A program made the translations under genes and the position numbers. Source: Methylotenera_A sp031429035 (GTDB lineage: Bacteria; Pseudomonadota; Gammaproteobacteria; Burkholderiales; Methylophilaceae). From it: DNA of 21,588 nt. A model generated the notes under the pieces. That model did no database searches, had not been told where the DNA came from, and worked only from the letters and a program-made list of their open reading frames with translations. Positions 14,380-21,588 of the stretch are shown here, in pieces. How positions within the stretch are numbered: the stretch's first letter is position 1; every line of letters begins with the position of its first letter. The stretch spans positions 1 to 21,588 of the forward strand of contig JANOYU010000123.1 of the NCBI GenBank assembly GCA_031429035.1, given 5' to 3'.

Positions 14380-15891
14380 TTAATTTTTCAAGGCAGTTTG
14401 AATCACATCTGCCAGCACATTGCCGTATTGCGTAATGCTGTTAGTGGCGGCGTATGCATAACCAATAATTAAACCTTTTTCTGGTTGATTACCAAAACAA
14501 TAATTGGATAGCGGGTACACACGCAAGCCTTGCTGTGCGGCCAATGTTGCTACTTTTACATCGTCAATTTCGGCATCAAACTCCACCACTAAATGTAGGC
14601 CAGAATCAACTGGCGAAAGTCGTGCGCCGACGTTAGAAATAGGCGCTAAGGCGGTTTGTAGTAAGCGGCGTCTTTCTGCATAAGTTAGCCGCATACGCCT
14701 TATATGGCTGGCAAAATGACCTTCTTCAATAAAGTCGGCCAGCGCCGCTTGTATCATTACTTGGCCTGGGCGTTGTAGCTCGTATAAGCCATTTTTAAAC
14801 GCATTTACTAACTGCAGCGGCACCACCATATAACCCAAGCGAATACCGGGATACATGACTTTAGAAAACGTACCCAAGTACAAGACGCGATTATGTTGAT
14901 CCATGCCTTGCAGGCTGGAGATGGGGCGACCTTCAAACCTAAATTCGCTGTCGTAATCGTCTTCTATCATCCATGCTTGTTGGTTTTCGGCGTAATCTAG
15001 TAACAGCCGTCTGCGGCCGTAGCTCATCACGATGCCTTTGGGGTATTGGTGCGATGGCGTGGTGTAAATTAGCCGTGGTTTTACACGAAAATCTTGGGTG
15101 CTGGGTGCCATGCCCTCGCTATCTACTGCTACTGGGTGCAGCTGCAAGCCGTTGACTTCTAACACGCGGCGGGCGGCCCAATAACAAGGGTTTTCTACCC
15201 AAGCAATATCTCCTTCATCAGTCAGCAGCCTTGCGCACAAGTCTATCGATTGTTGTGTGCCAGAGGTAATAATGACTTGGTTGACGGTTAAGTTAACCGC
15301 GCGCGAAACGCGTAAATAATCGGCGATGGCCTTGCGTAGCGGCAAATAGCCACCATCATGACTGCTATCTAACAAAGCAGGGTTTAAGGCACGCCAATGG
15401 CGGTTTAGCAGGCGTCGCCACAGTGCAAAAGGGAAGCGCGAATAATCGTCCTCACCCGGCGAAAACGGCTGCACCTCGTGGCCATTTTGCAGATTGTCAG
15501 GCGAACTTGAAGCCGCCATGCCGCGCTTGGACAAAGTGATTTGCTTGTTAATATGATCTGCAGCAGGGTTGGTTAAATTCTCTGCTTTATCACCCACTTG
15601 TTTAAACGGCATATCGGTTTTAAAGCAGACATACGTGCCGCTGCCAGTAATGGCATCCACATAACCTTCATCTAACAATTGATCAAAAGCCGCCAATATG
15701 GTGTTGCGCGAGACGTTTAAATCGGTTGCCAAGCTGCGGCTAGAAGGTAGGCGGCTGCCAGATGGCAATATTTGCTCGGTAATGGCGCGGCGTATTGTTT
15801 CGTAAATACGCCTGTGGTTTGCCATGCGTGTGGGAAACTTGTAATGGTTAAGTTGGGTTAATAGCCATTCAGATAAGATAAGTTGTTTCAT
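14380..15891 (-). CDS. MocR-type (GntR plus aminotransferase domain) regulator
   Basis: 503-residue chimeric regulator. A GntR winged helix spans about residues 22-90: RIYETIRRAITEQILPSGSRLPSSRSLATDLNVSRNTI, then LLDEGYV and GSGTYV. A linker leads to a fold-type I aminotransferase-like domain (about 145-503). The PLP lysine is K344 in YLGTFSKVMYPGIRLGYM, and IEDDYDSEFRF holds the ring-nitrogen aspartate, so the domain probably binds PLP as an effector sensor. It is divergent from puuD, and a direct-repeat box in the shared region recurs at ydcS and speB, so it is the likely regulator of the putrescine genes. GabR and PdxR are family relatives; the exact effector (perhaps a PLP adduct with putrescine or GABA) is unknown. 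No clear ribosome site precedes ATG at 15891. Confidence 0.9.
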   Translation of the reverse strand: MKQLILSEWLLTQLNHYKFPTRMANHRRIYETIRRAITEQILPSGSRLPSSRSLATDLNVSRNTILAAFDQLLDEGYVDAITGSGTYVCFKTDMPFKQVGDKAENLTNPAADHINKQITLSKRGMAASSSPDNLQNGHEVQPFSPGEDDYSRFPFALWRRLLNRHWRALNPALLDSSHDGGYLPLRKAIADYLRVSRAVNLTVNQVIITSGTQQSIDLCARLLTDEGDIAWVENPCYWAARRVLEVNGLQLHPVAVDSEGMAPSTQDFRVKPRLIYTTPSHQYPKGIVMSYGRRRLLLDYAENQQAWMIEDDYDSEFRFEGRPISSLQGMDQHNRVLYLGTFSKVMYPGIRLGYMVVPLQLVNAFKNGLYELQRPGQVMIQAALADFIEEGHFASHIRRMRLTYAERRRLLQTALAPISNVGARLSPVDSGLHLVVEFDAEIDDVKVATLAAQQGLRVYPLSNYCFGNQPEKGLIIGYAYAATNSITQYGNVLADVIQTALKN

Positions 15892-15924
15892 TGCATGGTC
15901 ATAGTTTAAAGGGTATGATACATT

Positions 15925-15962
15925 AAAAGTGGTTCTATTGAATTAACTTAAATGGCTCTTGT
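15925..15962 (+). promoter_or_regulatory. MocR-type direct-repeat box in the mocR/puuD intergenic region
   Basis: It reads AAAAGTGGTTCTA, a 12-bp spacer, then TAAATGGCTCTTGT. Half-sites TGGTTCT (15930-15936) and TGGCTCT (15953-15959) start 23 bp apart. It is near-identical to the ydcS box outside the spacer. TTGTAG at 15959-15964 and TAATAT at 15983-15988 downstream could serve as -35/-10, putting the second half-site against the -35, as expected for activation. Confidence 0.75.
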
Positions 15963-16013
15963 AGCATTACCAATTAAAGCGATAATATACTTGTTAATAA
16001 ATTGTTGCAACTT

Positions 16014-16034
16014 GGCAAGTTAACGTAACTTGCC
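16014..16034. promoter_or_regulatory. Perfect 9-bp inverted repeat in the puuD leader
   Basis: GGCAAGTTA and TAACTTGCC flank a 3-bp centre (ACG), ending 8 bp before the puuD start codon. In RNA it would fold over the place where a ribosome site should be; in DNA it is a candidate operator. It differs from the direct-repeat box at 15925-15962. Confidence 0.6.
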
Positions 16035-16042
16035 TAATCAAA

Positions 16043-16816
16043 ATGAAAACGCACACGCGAAAACCAATTGTATTATTACCATCCGATGTTAAACAGATCG
16101 GCGAACATGCTTTTCATGCGGTGGGCCAAAAATACATATTGGCTGTGGCGCAAGCGGCACAAGCCATGCCGTTGCTGGTGCCAGCCATTAGTGAGTATTT
16201 AAGCATGGATGATTTGCTAGCAAGCGCAGATGGTATTTTGTTTACTGGATCGCCTGCCAATATACATCCATCGCATTTTGGGCAGGCCGTGCATAACGCC
16301 GAATTACCCCTAGATAGCGCGCGCGATGCGTTAACTTTGCAATTGATTCGTGCGGCGGTTGATACGGGTGTGCCAGTGCTGGCGATTTGTCGTGGCTTTC
16401 AAGAACTTAATGTGGCATTTGGCGGCAGCTTACACCAAGCCGTGCAAGATCAATCAGATAAAAGCGATCATCGCGAACCTAAAGATATGCCATTAGACGC
16501 GCAATACGCGGTAAGCCACAACGTAAATTTAGTTAAAAATAGCCTGTTAGCCAACATTGTAGGTGCCGAAGACATGATGGTGAATTCGCTGCATGGCCAA
16601 GGGATTGATCGGTTAGCCACTGGTTTAAGTGCCCAAGCGCATGCGCCAGATGGCTTAATAGAAGCGATTAGTGTGGATAACGCCAGTGGTTTCGCGCTTG
16701 GTGTGCAATGGCACCCCGAGTGGAAAGTGATGCAAAACCCGCAATACTTGGCAATTTTTAAAGCTTTTGGCAAAGCCTGTAGGGCTAGAATGTTAAGGCG
16801 CATTCCACCAGACTAG
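16043..16816 (+). CDS. puuD: Gamma-glutamyl-GABA hydrolase (PuuD)
   Basis: Class I glutamine-amidotransferase-like hydrolase releasing GABA and glutamate from gamma-glutamyl-GABA, the last step of the glutamylated putrescine pathway. It has 257 residues. The catalytic triad is visible: Cys116 in AICRGFQELN, and His224 with Glu226 in GVQWHPEW. Other family blocks are LFTGSPANIHPSHFG and NSLHGQGIDRLA. It is the first gene of a likely puuD-puuA-spuC-potF run. No recognisable Shine-Dalgarno sequence precedes the ATG; instead a perfect inverted repeat occupies that position. A MocR-type box lies about 80 bp upstream. Confidence 0.94.
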   Translation: MKTHTRKPIVLLPSDVKQIGEHAFHAVGQKYILAVAQAAQAMPLLVPAISEYLSMDDLLASADGILFTGSPANIHPSHFGQAVHNAELPLDSARDALTLQLIRAAVDTGVPVLAICRGFQELNVAFGGSLHQAVQDQSDKSDHREPKDMPLDAQYAVSHNVNLVKNSLLANIVGAEDMMVNSLHGQGIDRLATGLSAQAHAPDGLIEAISVDNASGFALGVQWHPEWKVMQNPQYLAIFKAFGKACRARMLRRIPPD

Positions 16817-16874
16817 TTGATTAAATTAAGCGCAAACTGCAATTAATTTAACAATAAAATGCCGGAGAAAATAC

Positions 16875-18260
16875 ATGACAGAAACTAAAAAAATAGAAAT
16901 TAAAGACTTTCAATTAGCCGATATGGATAGATGGCTAACGGATAATAATATTACTGAGATTGAGTGCTTAGTGCCCGATTTAACGGGTGTGGCACGGGGC
17001 AAAATTTTGCCGCGCGAAAAATTTAGCACCGATCGCGCCATGCGCTTACCCGAAGCGGTATTAGGTGTTTCAGTAACGGGTGAATCACCAGAAGGCCATG
17101 CAGGTTATGACCGCGTAATGGGCTTTACCGACAAAGACATGGTATTGCTGCCAGACCCGACAACACTAAGATTAGTACCGTGGGCGCAAGACCCCACCGC
17201 GCAAGTGATTATGGATTGCGTTAACCATGATGGTAGCCCAATTGATTTTGCCCCGCGTAATGTGTTGCGCCGCGTGGCTGGTTTGTTTAAAGATTTAGGC
17301 TGGACGCCCATTGTGGCGCCAGAACTAGAGTTCTATTTGTTGTCGCGTAATACTGATCCTGATATTGCCTTAACGCCGCCAATTGGACGTAGTGGTCGCC
17401 GCGAGACCAGTCGTCAATTGTATTCAATTGATGCTGTAAACGAATTTGACCCATTATTTGAAGATATTTACGATTACTGCGAAATTATGGGGTTAGAGTT
17501 GGATACGTTGATTCACGAATTTGGCGCAGGCCAAATGGAAATTAATTTTATGCACGATGAGCCAATGATTTTGGCCGATAAAGCCTTCTTTTTTAAACGT
17601 GTGATGCGCGAAGCAGCCATGCGCCACGATATGTATGCCACTTTTATGGCCAAACCAATGCAACACGAGCCAGGTTCTGCCATGCATATTCACCAAAGCG
17701 TGCTAGATACCAAAACTGGACAAAATATTTTTAGTTTGCCTAACGGTGACGCTTCGCCGCTATTTTTTAATTATATTGCTGGCTTACAAAAGTATCTGCC
17801 AGCCGCCATGGCTTTGCTGGCACCTTATGTCAATTCTTATCGCCGTATTGTGCGCGATGGCGCAGCGCCTATTAATATTGAATGGGGCTACGATAATCGT
17901 ACAGTGGGTATTCGTGTGCCGATATGTGGTGCGTCTGATCGCCGCGTTGAAAACCGTGTGGTTGGCGCCGATGCTAACCCATATTTAGCCATGGCTGTGA
18001 CATTAGCTTGTGGCTATTTAGGCATTAAAGAAAAATTAAAGCCGACTGAAGTCACCACGGGCAGCGCTTATGCACATGATTACCAATTGCCACGCGGCTT
18101 ATCAGAGGCATTGCGCGAGCTAGAAGATGCAAAAGCGCTGCATGAGGTGCTAGGTAAAAACTTTATTGATGTGTATTTGGCGGTAAAAGAAACCGAGCAT
18201 GACGAATTTATGCGTGTGATTAGCCCATGGGAACGCGAGCACCTTTTGATGCATGTTTAA
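16875..18260 (+). CDS. puuA: Gamma-glutamylputrescine synthetase (PuuA)
   Basis: Glutamine-synthetase-fold ligase, 461 residues, that joins glutamate to putrescine with ATP, opening the glutamylated degradation route. The N-terminal beta-grasp part has ECLVPDLTGVARGKILP. The catalytic domain has PELEFYLL, HEFGAGQMEINF (metal-binding glutamates), PGSAMHIHQSV (ATP/metal) and the GVRVP-like VGIRVPICGASDRRVENR. ADANPYLAMAVTLACGYLGI is near the C-terminus. Divergence from true GlnA in these blocks and the neighbouring puuD and spuC favour the PuuA subgroup; related gamma-glutamylpolyamine synthetases (PauA types) differ mainly in amine preference. Ribosome site GGAG lies 7 bp before ATG at 16875, and it begins 58 bp after puuD. 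Confidence 0.92.
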   Translation: MTETKKIEIKDFQLADMDRWLTDNNITEIECLVPDLTGVARGKILPREKFSTDRAMRLPEAVLGVSVTGESPEGHAGYDRVMGFTDKDMVLLPDPTTLRLVPWAQDPTAQVIMDCVNHDGSPIDFAPRNVLRRVAGLFKDLGWTPIVAPELEFYLLSRNTDPDIALTPPIGRSGRRETSRQLYSIDAVNEFDPLFEDIYDYCEIMGLELDTLIHEFGAGQMEINFMHDEPMILADKAFFFKRVMREAAMRHDMYATFMAKPMQHEPGSAMHIHQSVLDTKTGQNIFSLPNGDASPLFFNYIAGLQKYLPAAMALLAPYVNSYRRIVRDGAAPINIEWGYDNRTVGIRVPICGASDRRVENRVVGADANPYLAMAVTLACGYLGIKEKLKPTEVTTGSAYAHDYQLPRGLSEALRELEDAKALHEVLGKNFIDVYLAVKETEHDEFMRVISPWEREHLLMHV

Positions 18261-18327
18261 AAATAAACATTGCGCATGCACGTGTGAAAAGCATGTGTAA
18301 AAGTAATATTTTAGAATCGAGAATAGC

Positions 18328-19734
18328 ATGAACACCATTACTGATTTTACCAACGATATACAGGCCGTTGATTCTGCACATTATATGCACCCTTTTACCG
18401 ACCACAAAGGTTTGTCGAGCAAAGGTGCACGCATTATCACCAAGGCTGATAACATTTATATTTGGGATTCTGAAGGCAATAAAATACTCGATGCCATGTC
18501 GGGTTTATGGTGCGTGAATGTTGGCTATGGTCGGCAAGCCTTAGTGGATGCGGCTGCCAAGCAGATGACAGAATTGCCTTATTACAACAGTTTTTTTCAA
18601 ACCACCAATGTGCCTGCAGTAAAACTGGCAGAAAAAATCGTGCAACTGGCGGGCGATAACTACAGCCATGTGTTTTTTAGTAGTTCTGGATCAGAATCTA
18701 ACGACACTAATATTAAAATGGTACGTCATTATTGGGCAACACTAGGTCAGCCAGATCGCACTGTGATTATATCGCGCAACAACGCTTATCATGGCTCTAC
18801 TATGGCGGGCGCTTCACTTGGTGGCATGGGCGGCATGCATGCGCAAGGCGGCATGATTCCTGGCATTGAGCACATAGAGCAGCCTTATCATTATGCTTTG
18901 GCGCACGATGAAAATCGTGATGCGTTTGGCCTGCGTGCAGCGGGCTGGCTAGAAGCTAAAATTTTAGAAGTAGGCGCCGATAAAGTGGCCGCATTTATTG
19001 GTGAGCCTGTGCAAGGCGCAGGCGGCGTGATTATTCCACCCAAAACCTATTGGCCAGAGATTCAACGTATATGTGACAAATATAATATATTGCTGATTTG
19101 CGACGAAGTGATTTGTGGTTTTGGCCGTATTGGCAAATGGTTTGGCAGCCAGTTACTCGGCTGTAAGCCCGACTTAATGACCTTTGCCAAGGGCGTAACG
19201 TCTGGCTACATTCCGCTGGGCGGCGTGGTGGTGGGCAAGCGCGTGGCCCAGGTATTAATTGAAAAAGGTGGTGAGTTTAATCACGGCTATACTTATTCTG
19301 GCCATCCTGTGGCTTGCGCGGTAGGTTTAGCCAATATTGAAATAATAGAAAAAGAAGGCTTGGTTGAGCGCGTGCTAAATGAAACCGGACCCTATTTAGC
19401 ACAACAATATGCCGAGCTAGCAAAGCATCCGTTGGTGGGCGGCGCTGAGACGATAGGACTAATGGCAGGTTTTGTGCTGATGCAAGACAAGCAAAACCAT
19501 ATTGCGTTTGACGAGGATTTGGGTGTGGGCATGATTTGCCGTGGCCATTGTTTTGCCAATGGCTTGATTATGCGCGCGGTGGGCGACCGCATGATTATTG
19601 CGCCGCCTTTATGTATTACAAAAGTGCAAATTGACGAAATGATGACGCTGATTTATACCTGTTTAAATGCAACATTGCATGACTTGCAGCAACGCGGCTT
19701 AATGCATAAGCCAGCCATTAAAAATGTTGCGTGA
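18328..19734 (+). CDS. spuC: Putrescine aminotransferase (SpuC-like, class III)
   Basis: 468-residue class III aminotransferase matching Pseudomonas SpuC (putrescine:pyruvate aminotransferase), which makes 4-aminobutanal and alanine. Hallmarks: MHPFTDHKGLSSKGARIIT at the N-terminus, LWCVNVGYG, SSSGSESNDTNIKMVR for PLP phosphate binding, YHGSTMAGASLGGM, GEPVQGAGGVI, ICDEVICGFGR with the ring aspartate, and the PLP lysine K288 in FAKGVTSGY. HGYTYSGHPVACAVG follows. It offers a direct route parallel to PuuA/PuuB. If pyruvate is the acceptor, the alanine formed could feed the alr/dadA group nearby. It lies 67 bp after puuA with a GAGAA-like ribosome site. Close relatives act on other omega-amines, so strict substrate choice is not proven. 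Confidence 0.9.
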   Translation: MNTITDFTNDIQAVDSAHYMHPFTDHKGLSSKGARIITKADNIYIWDSEGNKILDAMSGLWCVNVGYGRQALVDAAAKQMTELPYYNSFFQTTNVPAVKLAEKIVQLAGDNYSHVFFSSSGSESNDTNIKMVRHYWATLGQPDRTVIISRNNAYHGSTMAGASLGGMGGMHAQGGMIPGIEHIEQPYHYALAHDENRDAFGLRAAGWLEAKILEVGADKVAAFIGEPVQGAGGVIIPPKTYWPEIQRICDKYNILLICDEVICGFGRIGKWFGSQLLGCKPDLMTFAKGVTSGYIPLGGVVVGKRVAQVLIEKGGEFNHGYTYSGHPVACAVGLANIEIIEKEGLVERVLNETGPYLAQQYAELAKHPLVGGAETIGLMAGFVLMQDKQNHIAFDEDLGVGMICRGHCFANGLIMRAVGDRMIIAPPLCITKVQIDEMMTLIYTCLNATLHDLQQRGLMHKPAIKNVA

Positions 19735-19864
19735 CAGGGTTTTTAACGTGCTAAAATTAATTTTTTTGTAGTATGTTTTAGGTATTTATAAGATTTTTTT
19801 AGGCATTGCTAACAATTCACAATTAGACGCTTTTTTAACATACATTATTTAAAGGAATTTAACG

Positions 19865-21073
19865 ATGAAATTAACTGAACTCAATATGACAAGTGGTAAA
19901 TATCTGCTGAGCCTGCTGCTGATAAGTGCTAGCTTTGCGCTAACGTCGTGTGGTAAATCTGAAGACACAACCGCGGATGCTAGCAAGCCAGCAGCGACCA
20001 CTGAAGCACCTGTTGGCGTAGCGTCAACGCCAGAAGGTGAAGAAGAAAAAATTCTGAATATTTATAACTGGTCTGATTATTTAGCCGAAGATACTATCGC
20101 TAATTTTGAAAAAGAAACCGGTATTAAAGTACGTTACGACATTTTTGATAGTAATGAAATTTTGCATGCCAAAATGATTGCTAAAAATACTGGTTACGAC
20201 ATTGTGGTGCCGTCGTCTAACTGGGGAAAAATGCAAATGGATGGTGGTTTGCTGCAAAAGTTAGACAAAAGTAAATTACCTAATTTAAAAAATTTAGATG
20301 AAAATATATTGAAGCAAATGGCGCAACTTGACCCAGGTAATCAATACTTGGTAGATTGGTTGTGGAGCTACACCACGGTGGGCATTAATGTGGATAAAGT
20401 AAAAACTGCTTTAGGCGGTATGCCAATGCCAGAAAACACATGGGACTTAGTGTTTGATCCTAAGTACACAAGCAAATTAAAATCATGCGGCATTTCAATG
20501 TTAGATGCACCTTCTGAAGTATTTCCTATAGCGTTACGTTACGTAAAAAAACCAGAATTTAGTTTGGTTGCAGATGACTATAAAGTTGCCTTTGATATGT
20601 TAATGAAAGTGCGCCCAGATATTAAACGCTTTAATTCGGGTGGCCAAATTGAAGATTTAGCCAGCGGCAATATTTGCGTGGCACTAGGCTGGGCGGGCGA
20701 TTTCAACTTAGCGCGCAAACGCTCGATTGAAAACAAATCAGAGCAAAACATCGAGGCGCTAATAACAACTATGGGCGGTTATATGTTTATGGATACCATG
20801 GCGATTCCAGCCGATGCCAAACACCCTGGCAATGCGCATAAATTTATTGATTACATTTTGCGCCCACAAGTGCACGCTGGCTTAACTAATGCGGTAACTT
20901 ATGCTAATCCTAACAAAGCTGCAACCGAGTTTGTAGACCCTGAAATTAGAAACAATAAAACCATTTTCTTGCCAGAGGCAGATGTTAAAAATTTGATTCC
21001 ACCAGGCAATGTGGATAACGCCACGCGCCGCGTAATGACACGCTTATATACGCAATTTAAAACTGGTACGTAA
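19865..21073 (+). CDS. potF: Polyamine-binding lipoprotein of the PotF/SpuD family
   Basis: 402-residue solute-binding protein for a putrescine/spermidine ABC importer. Unlike the soluble periplasmic PotF of E. coli, the N-terminus has a lipobox: FALTSC with Cys29 as the lipidation site, followed by a Thr/Ala/Glu/Pro-rich linker (about 30-60) that would tether the domain. The binding domain then starts ILNIYNWSDYL, with the PotF-type aromatic residues, and includes YDIVVPSSNWG, WLWSYTTVGIN and GWAGDFNLA. The ATG at 19865 has AAGGA upstream at 8 bp. It follows spuC by 130 bp and precedes potG, so it is probably a second polyamine uptake system besides ydcSTUV. Putrescine versus spermidine preference cannot be decided. 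Confidence 0.93.
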   Translation: MKLTELNMTSGKYLLSLLLISASFALTSCGKSEDTTADASKPAATTEAPVGVASTPEGEEEKILNIYNWSDYLAEDTIANFEKETGIKVRYDIFDSNEILHAKMIAKNTGYDIVVPSSNWGKMQMDGGLLQKLDKSKLPNLKNLDENILKQMAQLDPGNQYLVDWLWSYTTVGINVDKVKTALGGMPMPENTWDLVFDPKYTSKLKSCGISMLDAPSEVFPIALRYVKKPEFSLVADDYKVAFDMLMKVRPDIKRFNSGGQIEDLASGNICVALGWAGDFNLARKRSIENKSEQNIEALITTMGGYMFMDTMAIPADAKHPGNAHKFIDYILRPQVHAGLTNAVTYANPNKAATEFVDPEIRNNKTIFLPEADVKNLIPPGNVDNATRRVMTRLYTQFKTGT

Positions 21074-21082
21074 AGATTCATA

Positions 21083-21114
21083 CAAAGGCTTACCAATTGG
21101 TAAGCCTTTGTTTT
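21083..21114 (+). terminator. Strong terminator hairpin between potF and potG
   Basis: CAAAGGCTTACC and GGTAAGCCTTTG form a perfect 12-bp stem around AATT (a 28-bp perfect palindrome, 21083-21110), followed by TTTT. It begins 10 bp after the potF stop. It would trim the transcript after the binding-protein gene, a common way to make more binding protein than ATPase and permease. Confidence 0.85.
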
Positions 21115-21186
21115 ATGAATAATATAAAGTAACTAAATATATAGATTAACTATAAATTATTAATCGTTTCCTTATTCGGGGTTCAT

Positions 21187-21588
21187 ATGGCGACAGCACC
21201 TAAACCGCAAGCAGATACCAAAGCAAGCACGAAAGAAGTGTTATTGAGAGTTGAAGGTGTCACCAAGATTTACGATGGCACGGTAAAGGCGGTTGATGAT
21301 GTTTCGCTAACGGTGAATAAAGGTGAAATTTTTGGCTTGCTCGGCGGTTCTGGCTGTGGTAAATCAACCTTATTACGCATAATGGCAGGTTTTGAAAAGC
21401 CGACAAAAGGTAAAATTTTCTTAGATAATCAGGATATTACTGACTTGCCATCGTATCAACGCCCGATCAATATGATGTTTCAATCGTATGCGCTGTTTCC
21501 GCATTTAAGCGTGTGGGAAAATGTCGCTTTTGGTTTAAAGCGCGACCATATGCCTAAAGATGAAATTGCCACACGCGTTGAAGCAATG
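21187..21588 (+). CDS. potG: Polyamine ABC transporter ATP-binding protein PotG-like (3' end cut by window edge)
   Basis: ATPase subunit for the PotF-linked importer. Only the first 134 codons lie in the window; the frame stays open to the last base. Walker A GGSGCGKST is at 53-61 and the Q-loop is in MMFQSYALFPHLSVWENVAFGL; the signature motif and Walker B lie beyond the edge. A hydrophilic lead of about 17 residues (MATAPKPQADTKAST) precedes the ABC domain, as in PotG/SpuF. The ribosome site GGGG is 5 bp before ATG at 21187. It lies 113 bp downstream of potF, behind the terminator hairpin, so it may rely on read-through or its own promoter. PotH and PotI permeases are expected next. Confidence 0.92.
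   Translation, partial: MATAPKPQADTKASTKEVLLRVEGVTKIYDGTVKAVDDVSLTVNKGEIFGLLGGSGCGKSTLLRIMAGFEKPTKGKIFLDNQDITDLPSYQRPINMMFQSYALFPHLSVWENVAFGLKRDHMPKDEIATRVEAM

Noticed and set aside
18261..18327. Terminator between puuA and spuC
   Set aside because: The GCATGCACGTGTG...GCATGTGT stretch forms no convincing GC stem with a T run; the genes are more likely co-transcribed.
19735..19864. Terminator or regulator box before potF
   Set aside because: AT-rich with T runs (AAAATTAATTTTTTT), but no stable stem, and no TGGYTCT/TGGCWCT pair at 23-bp spacing.

Overview
This 21.6 kb window looks like a chromosomal segment of a Gram-negative proteobacterium. Signs are periplasmic binding proteins, a DUF2490 envelope protein, REP-type intergenic palindromes and Lrp/MocR regulators. 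Moderate-to-low GC intergenic DNA and the protein character suggest a beta- or gammaproteobacterium; a low-GC betaproteobacterium is a guess I cannot test. Nearly everything points to one theme: uptake, generation and catabolism of putrescine/agmatine, next to a D-alanine catabolism locus. No rRNA, tRNA, CRISPR, phage or transposase gene was seen.

Layout: (1) 1-3859, minus strand: a putrescine-type ABC importer ydcS-ydcT-ydcU-ydcV, with ydcV cut by the window's left edge. (2) 3970-7722: a dadR-type Lrp regulator divergent from dadA, then alr/dadX and ridA, a D-alanine/imine-detoxification group. (3) 7723-8949: a CigR/RcnB-like exported protein, a cupin protein and several REP-like palindromes. 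(4) 8950-12675: an unassigned class III aminotransferase divergent from speB-puuB, whose stop and start codons overlap. (5) 12702-14279, minus strand: a DUF2490 protein and an SMR transporter-GNAT acetyltransferase pair. (6) 14380-21588: a MocR-type regulator divergent from puuD-puuA-spuC-potF-potG, with potG cut by the right edge.

How it fits together: two polyamine importers bring in putrescine and SpeB makes it from agmatine. PuuA, PuuB and PuuD form the gamma-glutamylated route to GABA, while SpuC offers direct transamination to 4-aminobutanal. The aldehyde dehydrogenase (PuuC) needed between PuuB and PuuD, and GABA aminotransferase/succinate semialdehyde dehydrogenase, are not in the window.

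The most interesting signal is regulatory. A 38-bp element made of two direct-repeat half-sites (GTGGTYCTA and ATGGCWCT) exactly 23 bp apart occurs three times. It lies upstream of ydcS, of speB and of puuD, each time in the same orientation relative to the putrescine gene. One copy is in the divergent region of the MocR gene. The box resembles the AAAGTGG...CTA site known for the MocR regulator PdxR, so this MocR protein probably controls a scattered putrescine regulon. Other observations include REP pairs with compensatory stem changes, a REP whose GTAG head supplies a gene's stop codon, a palindrome in the puuD leader and a 28-bp terminator palindrome between potF and potG.
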